This document shows, in pieces, positions 1-7,791 of a stretch of 64,000 nt of DNA. How positions within the stretch are numbered: position 1 is the stretch's first letter; every line of letters begins with the position of its first letter. Source of the stretch: MTP4 sp9310u (GTDB lineage: Archaea; Halobacteriota; Methanosarcinia; Methanosarcinales; Methanosarcinaceae). The stretch covers positions 1-64,000 of the forward strand of contig DAOUSW010000003.1 in NCBI GenBank assembly GCA_030627005.1, written 5' to 3'. A model generated the notes under the pieces. It saw nothing but the letters and a program-made list of their open reading frames with translations, made no database searches and was not told where the DNA came from. Both the position numbers and the translations under genes were made by a program.

Positions 1-76
1 ACCAGAGAATGATACCAGAGAATGATACCAGAGAATGATACCAGAGAATGATACCAGAGAATGATACCAGAGAATG
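1..76. repeat. 13-bp tandem repeat at window edge
   Basis: The unit ACCAGAGAATGAT is repeated head to tail about 5.8 times and runs off the left edge, so the true copy number is unknown. It lies just upstream of the truncated flavin reductase-like gene. No spacers separate the copies, so this is a minisatellite and not a CRISPR array. Confidence 0.95.
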
Positions 77-137
77 GGACTGAAAGATAAAAGACCGTCT
101 GACAAGGGATATCAAACAAAAATCACTACACTATTAA

Positions 138-512
138 ATGGGGGATCAGTTCATACCGGAGAAAATCAAGATCAATAACAACGTATTTGTCTATCCGATG
201 CCCGTAACCCTGCTGGGGGCAAACGTTAAAGGGAAAGTGAATTTCATGGCCCTGGGCTGGATCACCCGGGTCAATGCAAACCCGCCTATGCTTGGAATTG
301 GGGTACACAAATCCCATTACACAACTGAAGGCATCAAAGAGAACAAGAGTTTCAGTGTTAATTTCCCTGAAGCCGAGATGATTATAGAAACAGATTACTG
401 CAGACTCGTATCCGGGGAAAATGTTGACAAGTCCAGCCTGTTTGAAGTCTTCTACGGAGAACTCGAAACCGCGCCCATGATAAGGGAGTGCACCCTGAAA
501 GGAAATGAATAA
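138..512 (+). CDS. flavin reductase-like protein, C-terminally truncated
   Basis: The 124-residue product matches the N-terminal two thirds of the FMN-binding flavin reductase-like family (split beta-barrel). I recognise the run of VYPMPVTLLGANV, then GWITRVNANPPMLGIGVHKS, then the NFPEAEM and TDYCRLVSG segments, ending near APMIRECTL. Intact members usually run to about 180-190 residues, with a further barrel strand and a terminal FMN/dimer segment; here the frame stops at GGNE-like residues followed by TAA TAG in purine-rich DNA. No good Shine-Dalgarno precedes the ATG. An iron-sulfur flavoprotein-like gene follows 64 bases downstream on the same strand. The gene is probably a degraded remnant, although the short form could still be expressed. 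Family assignment is fairly sure; function as a working reductase is doubtful. Confidence 0.7.
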   Translation: MGDQFIPEKIKINNNVFVYPMPVTLLGANVKGKVNFMALGWITRVNANPPMLGIGVHKSHYTTEGIKENKSFSVNFPEAEMIIETDYCRLVSGENVDKSSLFEVFYGELETAPMIRECTLKGNE

Positions 513-576
513 TAGAGAAAGCTAGAGAAAGGACAGGAATTGGAAGGACAGGAAAGTAAATTGGAGGAATCGAGAA

Positions 577-1152
577 ATGAAAGTCATAGCATTCAACGGA
601 AGCCCTCGAAAAGAGGGGAACACAGCAAAGCTCATAGAACACGTTTTTTCAGAACTTGAAAAAGAAGGCATTGAAACCGAAATGGTGCAGCTTGGAGGAA
701 AAAGCATTCACGGTTGCATAGCCTGTATGAAATGCTTCGAAAACAAGGACAAAAAATGCGTCATTGAAAAGGACATCGTCAACGACTGCATAGCAAAAAT
801 GGCTGAAGCAGATGGCATAATCCTGGCCACACCCACATATTTTGCAGACCTGACCCCTGAAATTAAAGCCCTGATCGACCGTGCGGGAATGGTCGCAATA
901 GCAAATGACGCCCTTTTAAAGCGGAAAATGGGGGCAGCTGTAGTGGCAGTCAGGAGAGCAGGAGCTGTCCATGCCTTTGACTCCATCAACCACTTTTACA
1001 CCATCTCCCAGATGATAATCCCGGGGTCCAGCTACTGGAACATGGGAATCGGGTTTGAAGAAGGGGACGTGGAAAATGATGAAGAAGGCGTCAATACCAT
1101 GGAAAACCTGGGACAGAACATGGCGTGGCTGCTGAAGAAAATAAATGCATGA
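577..1152 (+). CDS. iron-sulfur flavoprotein / NADPH-dependent FMN reductase family
   Basis: A 191-residue flavodoxin-fold protein. The N-terminus (MKVIAFNGSPRKEGNT) is the FMN phosphate-binding loop of the flavodoxin_2/FMN_red families. Cysteines at about 47, 50, 53 and 61 form a compact CX2CX2CX7C motif typical of the [4Fe-4S] site of Methanosarcina iron-sulfur flavoprotein (Isf), which in M. thermophila accepts electrons from ferredoxin and can reduce oxygen and peroxide. The segment ATPTYFADLTPEIKALIDR is the second FMN-contacting loop. A GGAGG Shine-Dalgarno lies about 9 bases before the ATG. The substrate of this paralogue cannot be read from sequence; an oxidative-stress electron transfer role is inferred from the family. 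Confidence 0.88.
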   Translation: MKVIAFNGSPRKEGNTAKLIEHVFSELEKEGIETEMVQLGGKSIHGCIACMKCFENKDKKCVIEKDIVNDCIAKMAEADGIILATPTYFADLTPEIKALIDRAGMVAIANDALLKRKMGAAVVAVRRAGAVHAFDSINHFYTISQMIIPGSSYWNMGIGFEEGDVENDEEGVNTMENLGQNMAWLLKKINA

Positions 1153-1301
1153 AAATAAGGGATGCACTATAAGACAGAATTAGATAGAATTAAAACATAA
1201 AAGTCATGGAATTCAAACCAAACCCGGAAGTTTCGAAGGAGTTTCAGACTTCCAGGGACCGTTTTTTGATTTGCGTATTCGAGAACTTAATTCGGGTTCC
1301 C

Positions 1302-1333
1302 GCCCCTGTCGTGCTTGCACGACCGGCTTTTCC
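1302..1333 (-). repeat. dispersed hairpin element, copy A
   Basis: Read on the minus strand the copy is GGAAAAGCCGG followed by a 6-7 bp stem (GTCGTG / CACGAC, tetraloop CTTG or its complement). One outer CCGG pair is degenerate (CCTG on the other arm). On the plus strand the stem is followed by CTTTTCC, so it could also terminate the iron-sulfur flavoprotein transcript that ends at 1152. Apart from copies A and B, I see nothing coding in 1153-1727. Confidence 0.6.
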
Positions 1334-1484
1334 TTAAAAAACAGGGAAAAACAGAAAATGTATGCAAAAGCCCTGTTTATACTTTAATTTACTTCAATCC
1401 GGGTTCAAACCCTGCAAAAAATAGAAAAAAGATAAGAAAAACAATATTAACTGACTTGAAATTCATGTTTCTATAATTATCTTC

Positions 1485-1519
1485 GGGAAAAGCCGGCCGC
1501 CTTCGGCGCCCGGTGAGAG
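1485..1519 (+). repeat. dispersed hairpin element, copy B
   Basis: GGGAAAAGCCGG, then a 9-bp stem CCGGCCGCC / GGCGCCCGG with a TTC loop and one mismatch, then TGAGAG. The flanks match the other copies while the stem core differs. It is inverted relative to copy A, about 150 bases away, with the GGAAAA ends facing each other. No minus-strand gene lies to its right, so a terminator role is not obvious here. Confidence 0.6.
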
Positions 1520-1727
1520 CCCCGGGACCTGAGATCCAATCGAAAAAACGCTGTCAGGGACGAAAAAATGAGGAAAATATCCCTTTGATGGTTCCTTTGA
1601 TTTTCTTTTCTGCGATACTAATTCCTGCGATGCTCATTCAGGCAACAATCCAGCAGTCAGTACTCATTCAGGCAATTTCCTGCAATGCTCTTTTATACCG
1701 TCAGGAGAATTTGTATTGGGGGATATA

Positions 1728-2369
1728 ATGAAAATTCTTTACATTTATGCACAACAGGAACCAACTTCCTTTAATGCTTCCCTGAAAGACACTGCCCTTG
1801 CCGCTCTGAAGGAAAAGGGCTATGAAGTTGAGCTTTCGGACCTTTACGCAATGAACTTCAATCCCGTGCTTACCGAGGGAGACTTCACTAAACGGAAAAA
1901 ACCGGATGTATTCAAGCCTTTCCTGGAGGCAATAAATGCTGTTAAGACCGGGGCTTTTGCGCCCGACATCCTGGCCGAGATGGAGAAGGTAAAATGGGCA
2001 GACCTCCTGATCTTCCAGTTCCCGATCTACTTTACGTCCATGCCTGCAATTATGAAAGGCTGGATCGACCGGATCCTAGCTCCGGGTTTTGGCTTCAACC
2101 CGATTACGAACAGCGCTTACGAAACGGGGCTCCTGAAAGGAAAATCAGCAATGATTGTCACCACATCCGGGGCTTCGCAGGAATGGTATTCGGAAGGAGG
2201 AGAACACGGGGACCTGAACAAACACCTGGAATCCGTCACCCACTGCGTCTTTGAGTACATGGGAATGCAGGCACTTCCGTCTCATATCGTCTACGAGGTC
2301 AGCAGAATTTCCAGAGAAAAAGGAACCGAAGAGCTGGAAAAATACAGACAGAGGCTGCTTGAACTTTGA
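1728..2369 (+). CDS. NAD(P)H dehydrogenase (quinone)-like flavodoxin-fold protein
   Basis: A 213-residue protein of the flavodoxin_2 family (NQO1/MdaB-like). The N-terminus MKILYIYAQQEPTSFN gives the FMN/FAD phosphate loop with a conserved serine-containing turn. Residues near 90-115 (WADLLIFQFPIYFTSMPA, then MKGWIDRILAPGFGF) are the hallmark of NAD(P)H:quinone or azo reductases of this family. The chosen ATG follows TTGGGGGAT; an upstream TTG in the same frame would add four residues but falls inside that ribosome-binding site. The gene stands alone between two long gaps. Two-electron reduction of quinones or related acceptors with NAD(P)H is the family activity; the acceptor in a methanogen is unknown. 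Confidence 0.85.
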   Translation: MKILYIYAQQEPTSFNASLKDTALAALKEKGYEVELSDLYAMNFNPVLTEGDFTKRKKPDVFKPFLEAINAVKTGAFAPDILAEMEKVKWADLLIFQFPIYFTSMPAIMKGWIDRILAPGFGFNPITNSAYETGLLKGKSAMIVTTSGASQEWYSEGGEHGDLNKHLESVTHCVFEYMGMQALPSHIVYEVSRISREKGTEELEKYRQRLLEL

Positions 2370-2763
2370 ACTATCCAACTCCGAGATATTCAACTCTATA
2401 TACCACCAACCTGATGCTTTCAACTCTGAAGTCCCAGAACTCATGAAAAAATGAGCCGAAGGGATTCAAAAGGATTTTGAAGGAGATAGGGAGCTGATGC
2501 CCTGCGCCCGGCTAACGACTTCGCCCTCTTCAAGCCTTTTTCGTTCAGGAAAATGGTCTTGAAAACCAGTTTTGAAAGCAAGCTTTTTTTCCCGAAATAC
2601 TTTTAAAATCACAATTTTTAAAAATCTCAATTTTGTTGTGACTGCTGCGCATTTCCAGGAGTTATTTTGATATTTTCATTAAAGAATAGCGTCGCTGCAA
2701 ATTTTTATAAAAATTGAAAGAAAGATTTTAGAATCTCATGTTTTAATAAAAAACTTTATTAAC

Positions 2764-2786
2764 CGTTATGTATGTTGGAACATATC
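2764..2786 (+). promoter_or_regulatory. candidate ModE operator and promoter upstream of modABC
   Basis: CGTTATGT starts at 2764 and AACATATC ends the 23-base site, giving an imperfect inverted repeat. The core TATGTT-GG-AACATA (2771-2784) is perfect. A TATA-like TTTATTAA at 2755-2762 directly precedes the site, so a repressor bound here would cover the initiation region. Transcription would start around 2785-2790, leaving a leader of about 70 bases before modA. The same half-sites with the same offset occur upstream of fmd (two sites) and wtpA. As I recall it, the E. coli modA operator has the same CGTTAT...ACATA spacing. The rest of the 2370-2859 gap shows nothing I can identify. Confidence 0.75.
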
Positions 2787-2859
2787 CCTTAAACTCTAAA
2801 CTGAAAACCCCATGAGAAATACTACAATAAAAACTTATACACTGAGATGAGGTTCCCGG

Positions 2860-3693
2860 ATGAAAAAAGTTTGTACATTTGTTTTAATTCTGGTTCTGGT
2901 CCTTGCGGCATCTGTATCAGGCTGTGGCGAGAAGAATGCAGAAGATACATCAGCAGAAGGTGCAGTTGCAAAAAACCTGGACATGCCGTTTGAAGGAAAA
3001 AGCCTCACTGTCTGCTCAGGGGCCGGACTTATCAAACCCATGAACGAACTGGTCCAAAACTTTGAAAACGAAACGGGAGCCGATATCCAGGTCCGGTACG
3101 GTGGAAGTGCCGAGATCTTCGGGATCCTGGCTGCGCAGGAATGCGACGTTTTCATTCCGGGGGCCTACTACTATACGGAACAGGCTATGGGCAAGCATTA
3201 TGTCCTGAACGAAAGCGTCCAAAACGTTACTCTGCATGTCCCTGTAATTGCAGTTCCTTACGGGAACCCCGGAAACATCGGGAAACTTGAAGACTTTGCA
3301 AACCCGGGAATAGAACTGGCTCTGGGAGACCCGAGCGGGCCGGCCATAGGAAAGGTTGCGGAGAAAATATGCTCACAGGCAGGCATTCTCCCGGAAGTGG
3401 AGAATAACACGATTGTCCGGACCACAACGGTAAACCAGCTCCTGATTTATGTTGTTACCGGGGAAGTCGACGCGACCTTAATCTGGGAGGATATGGGAAG
3501 CTGGGGAGAAGCAAACGGCAAGCTTGAACTTGTCCCGATCCCTGCAGACCAGAATACCATAAAGACCATCCCCACGGCAGTTTCCGTTTATACGAAAGAA
3601 CCCGAACTTGCAGAGGCTTTTAACAATTATATAGCAGGAGAAGAAGCTGAAGAGACCTGGGAAAAATGGGGCTTTGAGCCATGCAGTCCGTAA
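2860..3693 (+). CDS. modA: molybdate/tungstate ABC transporter substrate-binding lipoprotein
   Basis: A 277-residue extracytoplasmic binding protein of the ModA family. The N-terminus is a lipoprotein signal: basic start, hydrophobic stretch, then a lipobox ending at Cys22 (VSGC). The mature part begins with LTVCSGAGLIKPMNELVQNF, the characteristic first strand and oxyanion-binding loop, and has the RYGGSAEIF and LALGDPSGPAIGK segments expected around the bound MoO4/WO4. The gene starts the operon modA-modB-modC; modB overlaps its end by 13 bases. A candidate ModE operator lies about 75 bases upstream. It is the more divergent of two Mo/W-type binding proteins in the window (the other is at 37989-39074). 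Mo versus W preference cannot be read from sequence. Confidence 0.92.
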   Translation: MKKVCTFVLILVLVLAASVSGCGEKNAEDTSAEGAVAKNLDMPFEGKSLTVCSGAGLIKPMNELVQNFENETGADIQVRYGGSAEIFGILAAQECDVFIPGAYYYTEQAMGKHYVLNESVQNVTLHVPVIAVPYGNPGNIGKLEDFANPGIELALGDPSGPAIGKVAEKICSQAGILPEVENNTIVRTTTVNQLLIYVVTGEVDATLIWEDMGSWGEANGKLELVPIPADQNTIKTIPTAVSVYTKEPELAEAFNNYIAGEEAEETWEKWGFEPCSP

Positions 3694-4517
3694 GAAAAAC
3701 CGGCATCAGAAAAACCCTCGAAAGAAATTCCTGCGTAAGGAATTCCTGGTTCAGGAATGCTACCATCGGCATTTCCTGTTTTTTCACCTTTTTGCTCTTT
3801 CTGGCCGTGGGAACCCTACTTCTTGTCCTGAAGCCTTCCGAACTCCTCTCGGCTCTCATGTCGGAAGAGATGCTTTATTCCATGGAGCTTTCGGTACTCA
3901 CGGCCTCGGTTTCGACATTTTCGGTTATGTGTTGTTCCATCCCTACAGCTTATGCCCTGTCCCGTTTCTCCTTCCCGGGAAAAAGCCTTGTAAAAACAAT
4001 ACTCGGGCTTCCCATGGCATTTCCGGAACTCGTGCTCGGGCTTGCCCTGCTGCTCCTGTTCGGACAGGGCTTTCTGGGACCGTTCCTAGAGACTTTTGGG
4101 ATAAGGGTGCCCTTCAGCAAGCTCGGGATAGTGGTTGCCCAGTTTTTCATAGCTTTTCCCTATGCAGTCCGGGTTATCTACTCCACTTTTGAGGACATAA
4201 ACCCCAGGTACGAACAGGTTTCCAGGAGTTTCGGGTACGGGGAGTTCGAGACCTTCAGGAATGTAACCCTCCCTATGGCCCGGAGCGGGCTTTTTGCCTC
4301 GGCGGTGATCACCTTTGCCCGCTGCATAGGAGCTTTCGGAGCCGTGTTGATCCTTGCGGGAGGTTCTTACATGCACACCGAAGTCCTGCCAGTCACCCTT
4401 TACCTGAACATTTCCTACGGGAACCTGGAAATGGCAATCACGAGCGGAGTCCTGTTGATGTTGATTGCTTTCCTGGCAATTCTGACTTTTGAACGCTTCG
4501 AAGGAGGCAGCCTGTGA
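3681..4517 (+). CDS. modB: molybdate/tungstate ABC transporter permease
   Basis: A 278-residue inner-membrane permease with several hydrophobic segments; the region YEQVSRSFGYGEFETFRNVT followed by LPMARSGL is the EAA cytoplasmic loop that docks on the ATPase. The ATG overlaps the end of modA and the TGA overlaps the GTG of modC, so the three genes are translationally coupled. The first 35 residues are a polar, arginine-rich extension before the first membrane helix, longer than in most ModB proteins, so a later start is possible but none has a better ribosome-binding site. Confidence 0.9.
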   Translation: MQSVRKTGIRKTLERNSCVRNSWFRNATIGISCFFTFLLFLAVGTLLLVLKPSELLSALMSEEMLYSMELSVLTASVSTFSVMCCSIPTAYALSRFSFPGKSLVKTILGLPMAFPELVLGLALLLLFGQGFLGPFLETFGIRVPFSKLGIVVAQFFIAFPYAVRVIYSTFEDINPRYEQVSRSFGYGEFETFRNVTLPMARSGLFASAVITFARCIGAFGAVLILAGGSYMHTEVLPVTLYLNISYGNLEMAITSGVLLMLIAFLAILTFERFEGGSL

Positions 4518-5704
4518 GCTTCCTGGAAGTAAACAGCCTTTACCTTGACATGGGAGGCTTCGAACTGACCGGTGTGAACCTGGAGGCTGAAAAAGGAGAT
4601 TATGTAGCGCTTACAGGCCCTTCAGGCAGCGGAAAATCCCTCCTGCTCGAAACCGTTATAGGCTTTTATGCCCCGAAGAAAGGCAGCATATTCCTGGAAG
4701 GCAGGGATATTACGGCACTTCCTCCCGACAAAAGGCAGATCAGCATTGTCTACCAGGACCACATGCTCTTTCCCCACATGGACGTTTTTGAAAATATAGC
4801 ATACGCCCTCAGGAAAAGGCTGGGAGACAAAAAACAGATTGAAGCCGAAATCCACCGGATAGCCGGAATCCTGGGCATTAACGAGCTTTTGCACCGGAAA
4901 CCCTCCACCCTGAGCGGGGGGGAAAAGCAAAGGGTTGCCCTTGCGAGAAGCCTGGTTGTCCGGCCAAAACTCCTTCTTCTGGACGAACCGTTCAGCGCCC
5001 TTGACATAAGGAACAGGGAAAAGATGAGGGAAGCCCTGAAAAAAGCCATCCGGGAATGCCGGACCACCGTGCTCCACGTGACCCACGATTTTGACGATAT
5101 CTGGAGCCTTGCAAACAGGGTGGTTATCATAAGAAACGGAGAAGTAATGCAGGAAGGAGACCCCGAATCCGTATTCAGACGCCCGTCCCCTGACTTCGTC
5201 GCGGATTTCCTGGGCACCAACGTGCTGAAGGGAAAGGTCAGGGCTCTCGAAGGAAAACTCACAGTGCTTGAAATTCGGGGACCGAGCCAGAACAGGATCC
5301 AAAACCAGAGCAAGGACCAGAGTCCGAAACGGGATCAGAAAAAGAACCGGAGCCAGAGCCAGAGCTTTGAGATCTATTCCACCGACTCTGCCGAGCCCGG
5401 GGAGGAAGTAAGTATCTCCATCCGCCCGGAAGAAATAATCCTCGCCAGGGGAGCCGTGGAAAGTTCTGCCCGAAACACGGTAAAAGGCATAGTTACTGGA
5501 ATTTCCAAAAAGGAGCATCTTGTCCTTGTCGAAATGGAAATCGGAAATTCCGGATCAGGAAATTCGATGCAGGAGAATTCCGAAACAGGGATTTCAGAGT
5601 TAAAAGCCGTGGTTACACCCACATCATGCGAACTGCTGGACCTGGGGATCGGAAAGGAAATTTATGCCGTATTCAAAGCCGCAAATGCCAGAATAATACG
5701 CTAA
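4514..5704 (+). CDS. modC: molybdate/tungstate ABC transporter ATP-binding protein
   Basis: A 396-residue ABC ATPase. Walker A GPSGSGKS is at 35-42, the Q-loop near 81, the signature LSGGE at 133-137, Walker B LLLLDEP at 152-158, and the switch histidine in HVTHD near 188-192. A C-terminal TOBE-type regulatory domain follows from about residue 238. A GTG start is chosen because AAGGAGG lies 7 bases upstream and the GTG overlaps the modB stop. Between residues 257 and 285 the TOBE region is interrupted by a low-complexity stretch rich in Gln, Ser, Lys and Arg, and a second Gly/Asn/Ser-rich stretch follows near 345-360; together they make the protein about 40 residues longer than typical. Confidence 0.92.
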   Translation: MSFLEVNSLYLDMGGFELTGVNLEAEKGDYVALTGPSGSGKSLLLETVIGFYAPKKGSIFLEGRDITALPPDKRQISIVYQDHMLFPHMDVFENIAYALRKRLGDKKQIEAEIHRIAGILGINELLHRKPSTLSGGEKQRVALARSLVVRPKLLLLDEPFSALDIRNREKMREALKKAIRECRTTVLHVTHDFDDIWSLANRVVIIRNGEVMQEGDPESVFRRPSPDFVADFLGTNVLKGKVRALEGKLTVLEIRGPSQNRIQNQSKDQSPKRDQKKNRSQSQSFEIYSTDSAEPGEEVSISIRPEEIILARGAVESSARNTVKGIVTGISKKEHLVLVEMEIGNSGSGNSMQENSETGISELKAVVTPTSCELLDLGIGKEIYAVFKAANARIIR

Positions 5705-5766
5705 GTAAGCTAACAGGAATTATAGTCAAGGACAAAAATTTCTTCATCAATCTCAAGTGAAAGTTA

Positions 5767-5845
5767 AACCACAGAAAGCACGGAAAACACGGAATAAAGG
5801 AAATAAGGGCACAATCCTTCCGTGCTTTCCGTGTCTTCCGTGGTT
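5767..5845. repeat. long imperfect inverted repeat
   Basis: The left arm starts AACCACAGAAAGCACGGAAA at 5767; the right arm, ending TTCCGTGGTT at 5845, is its near-complement over about 28 bases, separated by about 20 bases. Transcribed, it would form a long hairpin between modC and modD and could act as a terminator or processing site. Each arm is itself a degenerate repeat of a CACGGAA-type unit, so it may also have arisen as repeat DNA. Confidence 0.7.
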
Positions 5846-5928
5846 ATAAAGCAAGTGTAAATACTTACTTCAGGGACTATAAAAAGCAAAAATAAAATGT
5901 CAAGAACAAAGGAGCAAGGAGCCAGACC

Positions 5929-6726
5929 ATGATCGATCTTTTTGAACTGTACTTTTTTGAGGACTGCCCCTATCAGGATGAAAGTGCGGAACTGTTAAAG
6001 CTTGAAGGAAAAGGAACACTCAAGATTTTTACCCGGGAAGCCGGAATCTGCGCCTGTGCAGAAGACCTGGCCGAATATTACGAAAAAAAGGGCCTGAAGA
6101 TCCTGAAATACCTCAGGGACGGGGAAAAATTCGAGCCCCAGGACAGCATATTCGAAGCCGAAGGAGATCTCAGGACCCTTTTCAAATTCTGGAGGGTTTC
6201 CCAGACCTTCCTCACCGTCATGTGTGCCATAGCCAGCAAAACCTCAACTTTTGTAAACGCAGCCAGAAAAGAAAACCCGGACGTAATAATCGCAGCAAGC
6301 AGGAAAACCCACCCCGGAGCCCGCAGGTTCGAGACAAAAGCCATAAGGGCAGGAGGAGGAGACGTCCACAGGAATTCCCTCAGCGATTCCATCCAGCTCA
6401 GCCAGAACCACCTGGAAGTGGCAGGGGAACTGGAAAAACTCCGCGCCCTGAAAAAGATAGAAATCGAACCCAGGTCCAGGGAAGAAGCCTTCAAATTCGC
6501 CGAAATGTCCGACATCATGCTCCTTGACCACCTTTCCCCCGAAGAGCTCAGGGAACTGGGACCCGAGCTCAAAAAACTCAACCCGAAACTGGAACTTGCC
6601 GTTGGAGGCATAAAGGCAGAAAAGATTCCCGAATATGCGCCTTTCGTGGACATCATAGTTTCGAGTGCCCCGTATTATGCACAGCCCCTTGACTTTACAA
6701 CGAAGATCGAAAGGATAGGGAATTAA
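5929..6726 (+). CDS. modD: ModD, molybdenum-transport-associated QPRTase-like protein
   Basis: A 265-residue protein of the nicotinate-nucleotide pyrophosphorylase (NadC) fold, in the ModD branch that travels with molybdate transport genes. ASRKTHPGARRFETKAIRAG followed by GGDVHRNSLSDSI is the phosphoribosyl/pyrophosphate-binding region of this fold; the tail LAVGGIKAEKIPEYAPFVDI corresponds to the conserved glycine-rich barrel strand. ModD has no settled biochemical role; it is known mainly by genomic linkage to mod genes. It sits 225 bases behind modC, after the inverted repeat, with GGAGC before the ATG, and 29 bases before a DUF364-like gene. Confidence 0.85.
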   Translation: MIDLFELYFFEDCPYQDESAELLKLEGKGTLKIFTREAGICACAEDLAEYYEKKGLKILKYLRDGEKFEPQDSIFEAEGDLRTLFKFWRVSQTFLTVMCAIASKTSTFVNAARKENPDVIIAASRKTHPGARRFETKAIRAGGGDVHRNSLSDSIQLSQNHLEVAGELEKLRALKKIEIEPRSREEAFKFAEMSDIMLLDHLSPEELRELGPELKKLNPKLELAVGGIKAEKIPEYAPFVDIIVSSAPYYAQPLDFTTKIERIGN

Positions 6727-6755
6727 AGTAAAAGGAAAAAGATGAAGGTGACCGC

Positions 6756-7580
6756 ATGACAGGCAACGAAAAAAAGTATGAAACCGAAGCCGTAGCTGCC
6801 CTCGTAAACGAACTCAGGCAGAACTTCGGGCCTGCCCTTGAAGATATAAAAGCCGAAGACGTCCGCATAGGCCTTGCCTACACATGAGTCATGCTCTCGG
6901 ATGGTTATGGAGGCGTGGCCTGCACTCCACTTTACGATTTTTCCGGCTGCCCGGCCCTGGGTTTTGCAGGCAGGCTGAAAAGAAGCTCCGCAGACACCCT
7001 GCTTGAACTGGCTCTCTCAAAAAACCATCTTGAAGCAGCCGTAGGAATCGCAGCCGCAAACGCCCTTTCCCACATGCTCCTGGACCGCAACCCCGAAAAC
7101 TTCCCTGCTTCAGGACCTGACACGGACCTTGACGTCCTTGACCTCATAAATCCCGGAGACAGGGTTGCAATGGTGGGATATTTCGCCCCCATGGTCCCGA
7201 GTATTTCGAAAAAAGCAGGGAGCCTGACCGTCCTTGAAAAGCGAGAAATCGAATCCCCTAAAGTAAAAACCCTGTCCTCGGAAAAGGCAGATGAAGTCCT
7301 TCCCGCATCCGACGTGATCATCCTCAGCGCCAGCACCCTTGCCAACGGCACACTGGACGAGCTCCTGAACTTTGCAGCCTCCGGGGAGGCAAGAGAAGTT
7401 ATACTGCTTGGCCCGAGTGCACCCCTGTACCCGAAGCCTTTCTTTGAACGCGGGGTTACGGCAGTAATGGGGACAAAAATTACGGATTCGAAGAATATGC
7501 TTACCGTGCTCAGCGAGGCAGGAGGAACCAAGAAGTTACACCGGTGCTGTGGCGAAAAAGTGGCTTTCAGGAAAACGTAA
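6756..7580 (+). pseudogene. DUF364/DUF4213-type Rossmann-like protein with in-frame TGA
   Basis: Read as one frame from the ATG at 6756, the gene encodes 274 sense residues with a TGA as codon 44 (6885-6887). The N-terminal 43 residues (ending VRIGLAYT) and the part after the stop (VMLSDGYGGVACTPL onward) together match the DUF4213 then DUF364 layout; NPGDRVAMVGYFAPMVP is the glycine-rich Rossmann loop and LGPSAPLYPKPFF is typical of the C-terminal domain. DUF364 proteins are thought to bind heavy metals and commonly neighbour Mo/W transport genes. A single base change from TGG, TGC, TGT or GGA would explain the stop. TGA is the normal stop of several genes nearby, so recoding is unlikely; an inactivating mutation or sequence error is more likely. 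An ATG directly after the stop (6891) might restart translation. Confidence 0.75.
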
Positions 7581-7653
7581 CAGACTAGCCGTTTATTGAC
7601 ACAGGATTTCATTTCCCGGGAAAGTTAAATCGTATAGATTTCTGATCCCCACG

Positions 7654-7687
7654 CTCTCACCGGTCGTCGAAGACGACCGGCTTTTCC
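7654..7687 (-). repeat. dispersed hairpin element, copy C
   Basis: A perfect 9-bp stem CCGGTCGTC / GACGACCGG with a GAA loop, bordered by CTCTCA on the left and CTTTTCC on the right. It lies 74 bases beyond the end of the modD/DUF364 cluster and 105 bases before the next gene. It is inverted relative to copy D across the exported-protein gene. A terminator for the mod cluster is an equally good reading. Confidence 0.7.
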
Positions 7688-7791
7688 AGAAAAAAATAAA
7701 AAAAGAAATTGAAAAAAAATACGGAGTAGCCGTTTTTCGAACATAGGCTAGAAGACAGAAGCATTAACTGGAAAACTCTTCCCAGAAAAAA

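Noticed and set aside
1513..1728. 71-codon frame before the quinone reductase-like gene
   Set aside because: It starts inside hairpin copy B and runs through low-complexity TTCCTGCAATGCTC-type DNA.
4622..5518. Long frame antisense to modC
   Set aside because: modC has every ABC ATPase motif; the antisense frame has none.
6885..6887. Selenocysteine or pyrrolysine codon
   Set aside because: It is TGA, not the TAG used for pyrrolysine. Methanosarcina is not known to use selenocysteine, and the protein is not a known selenoprotein.
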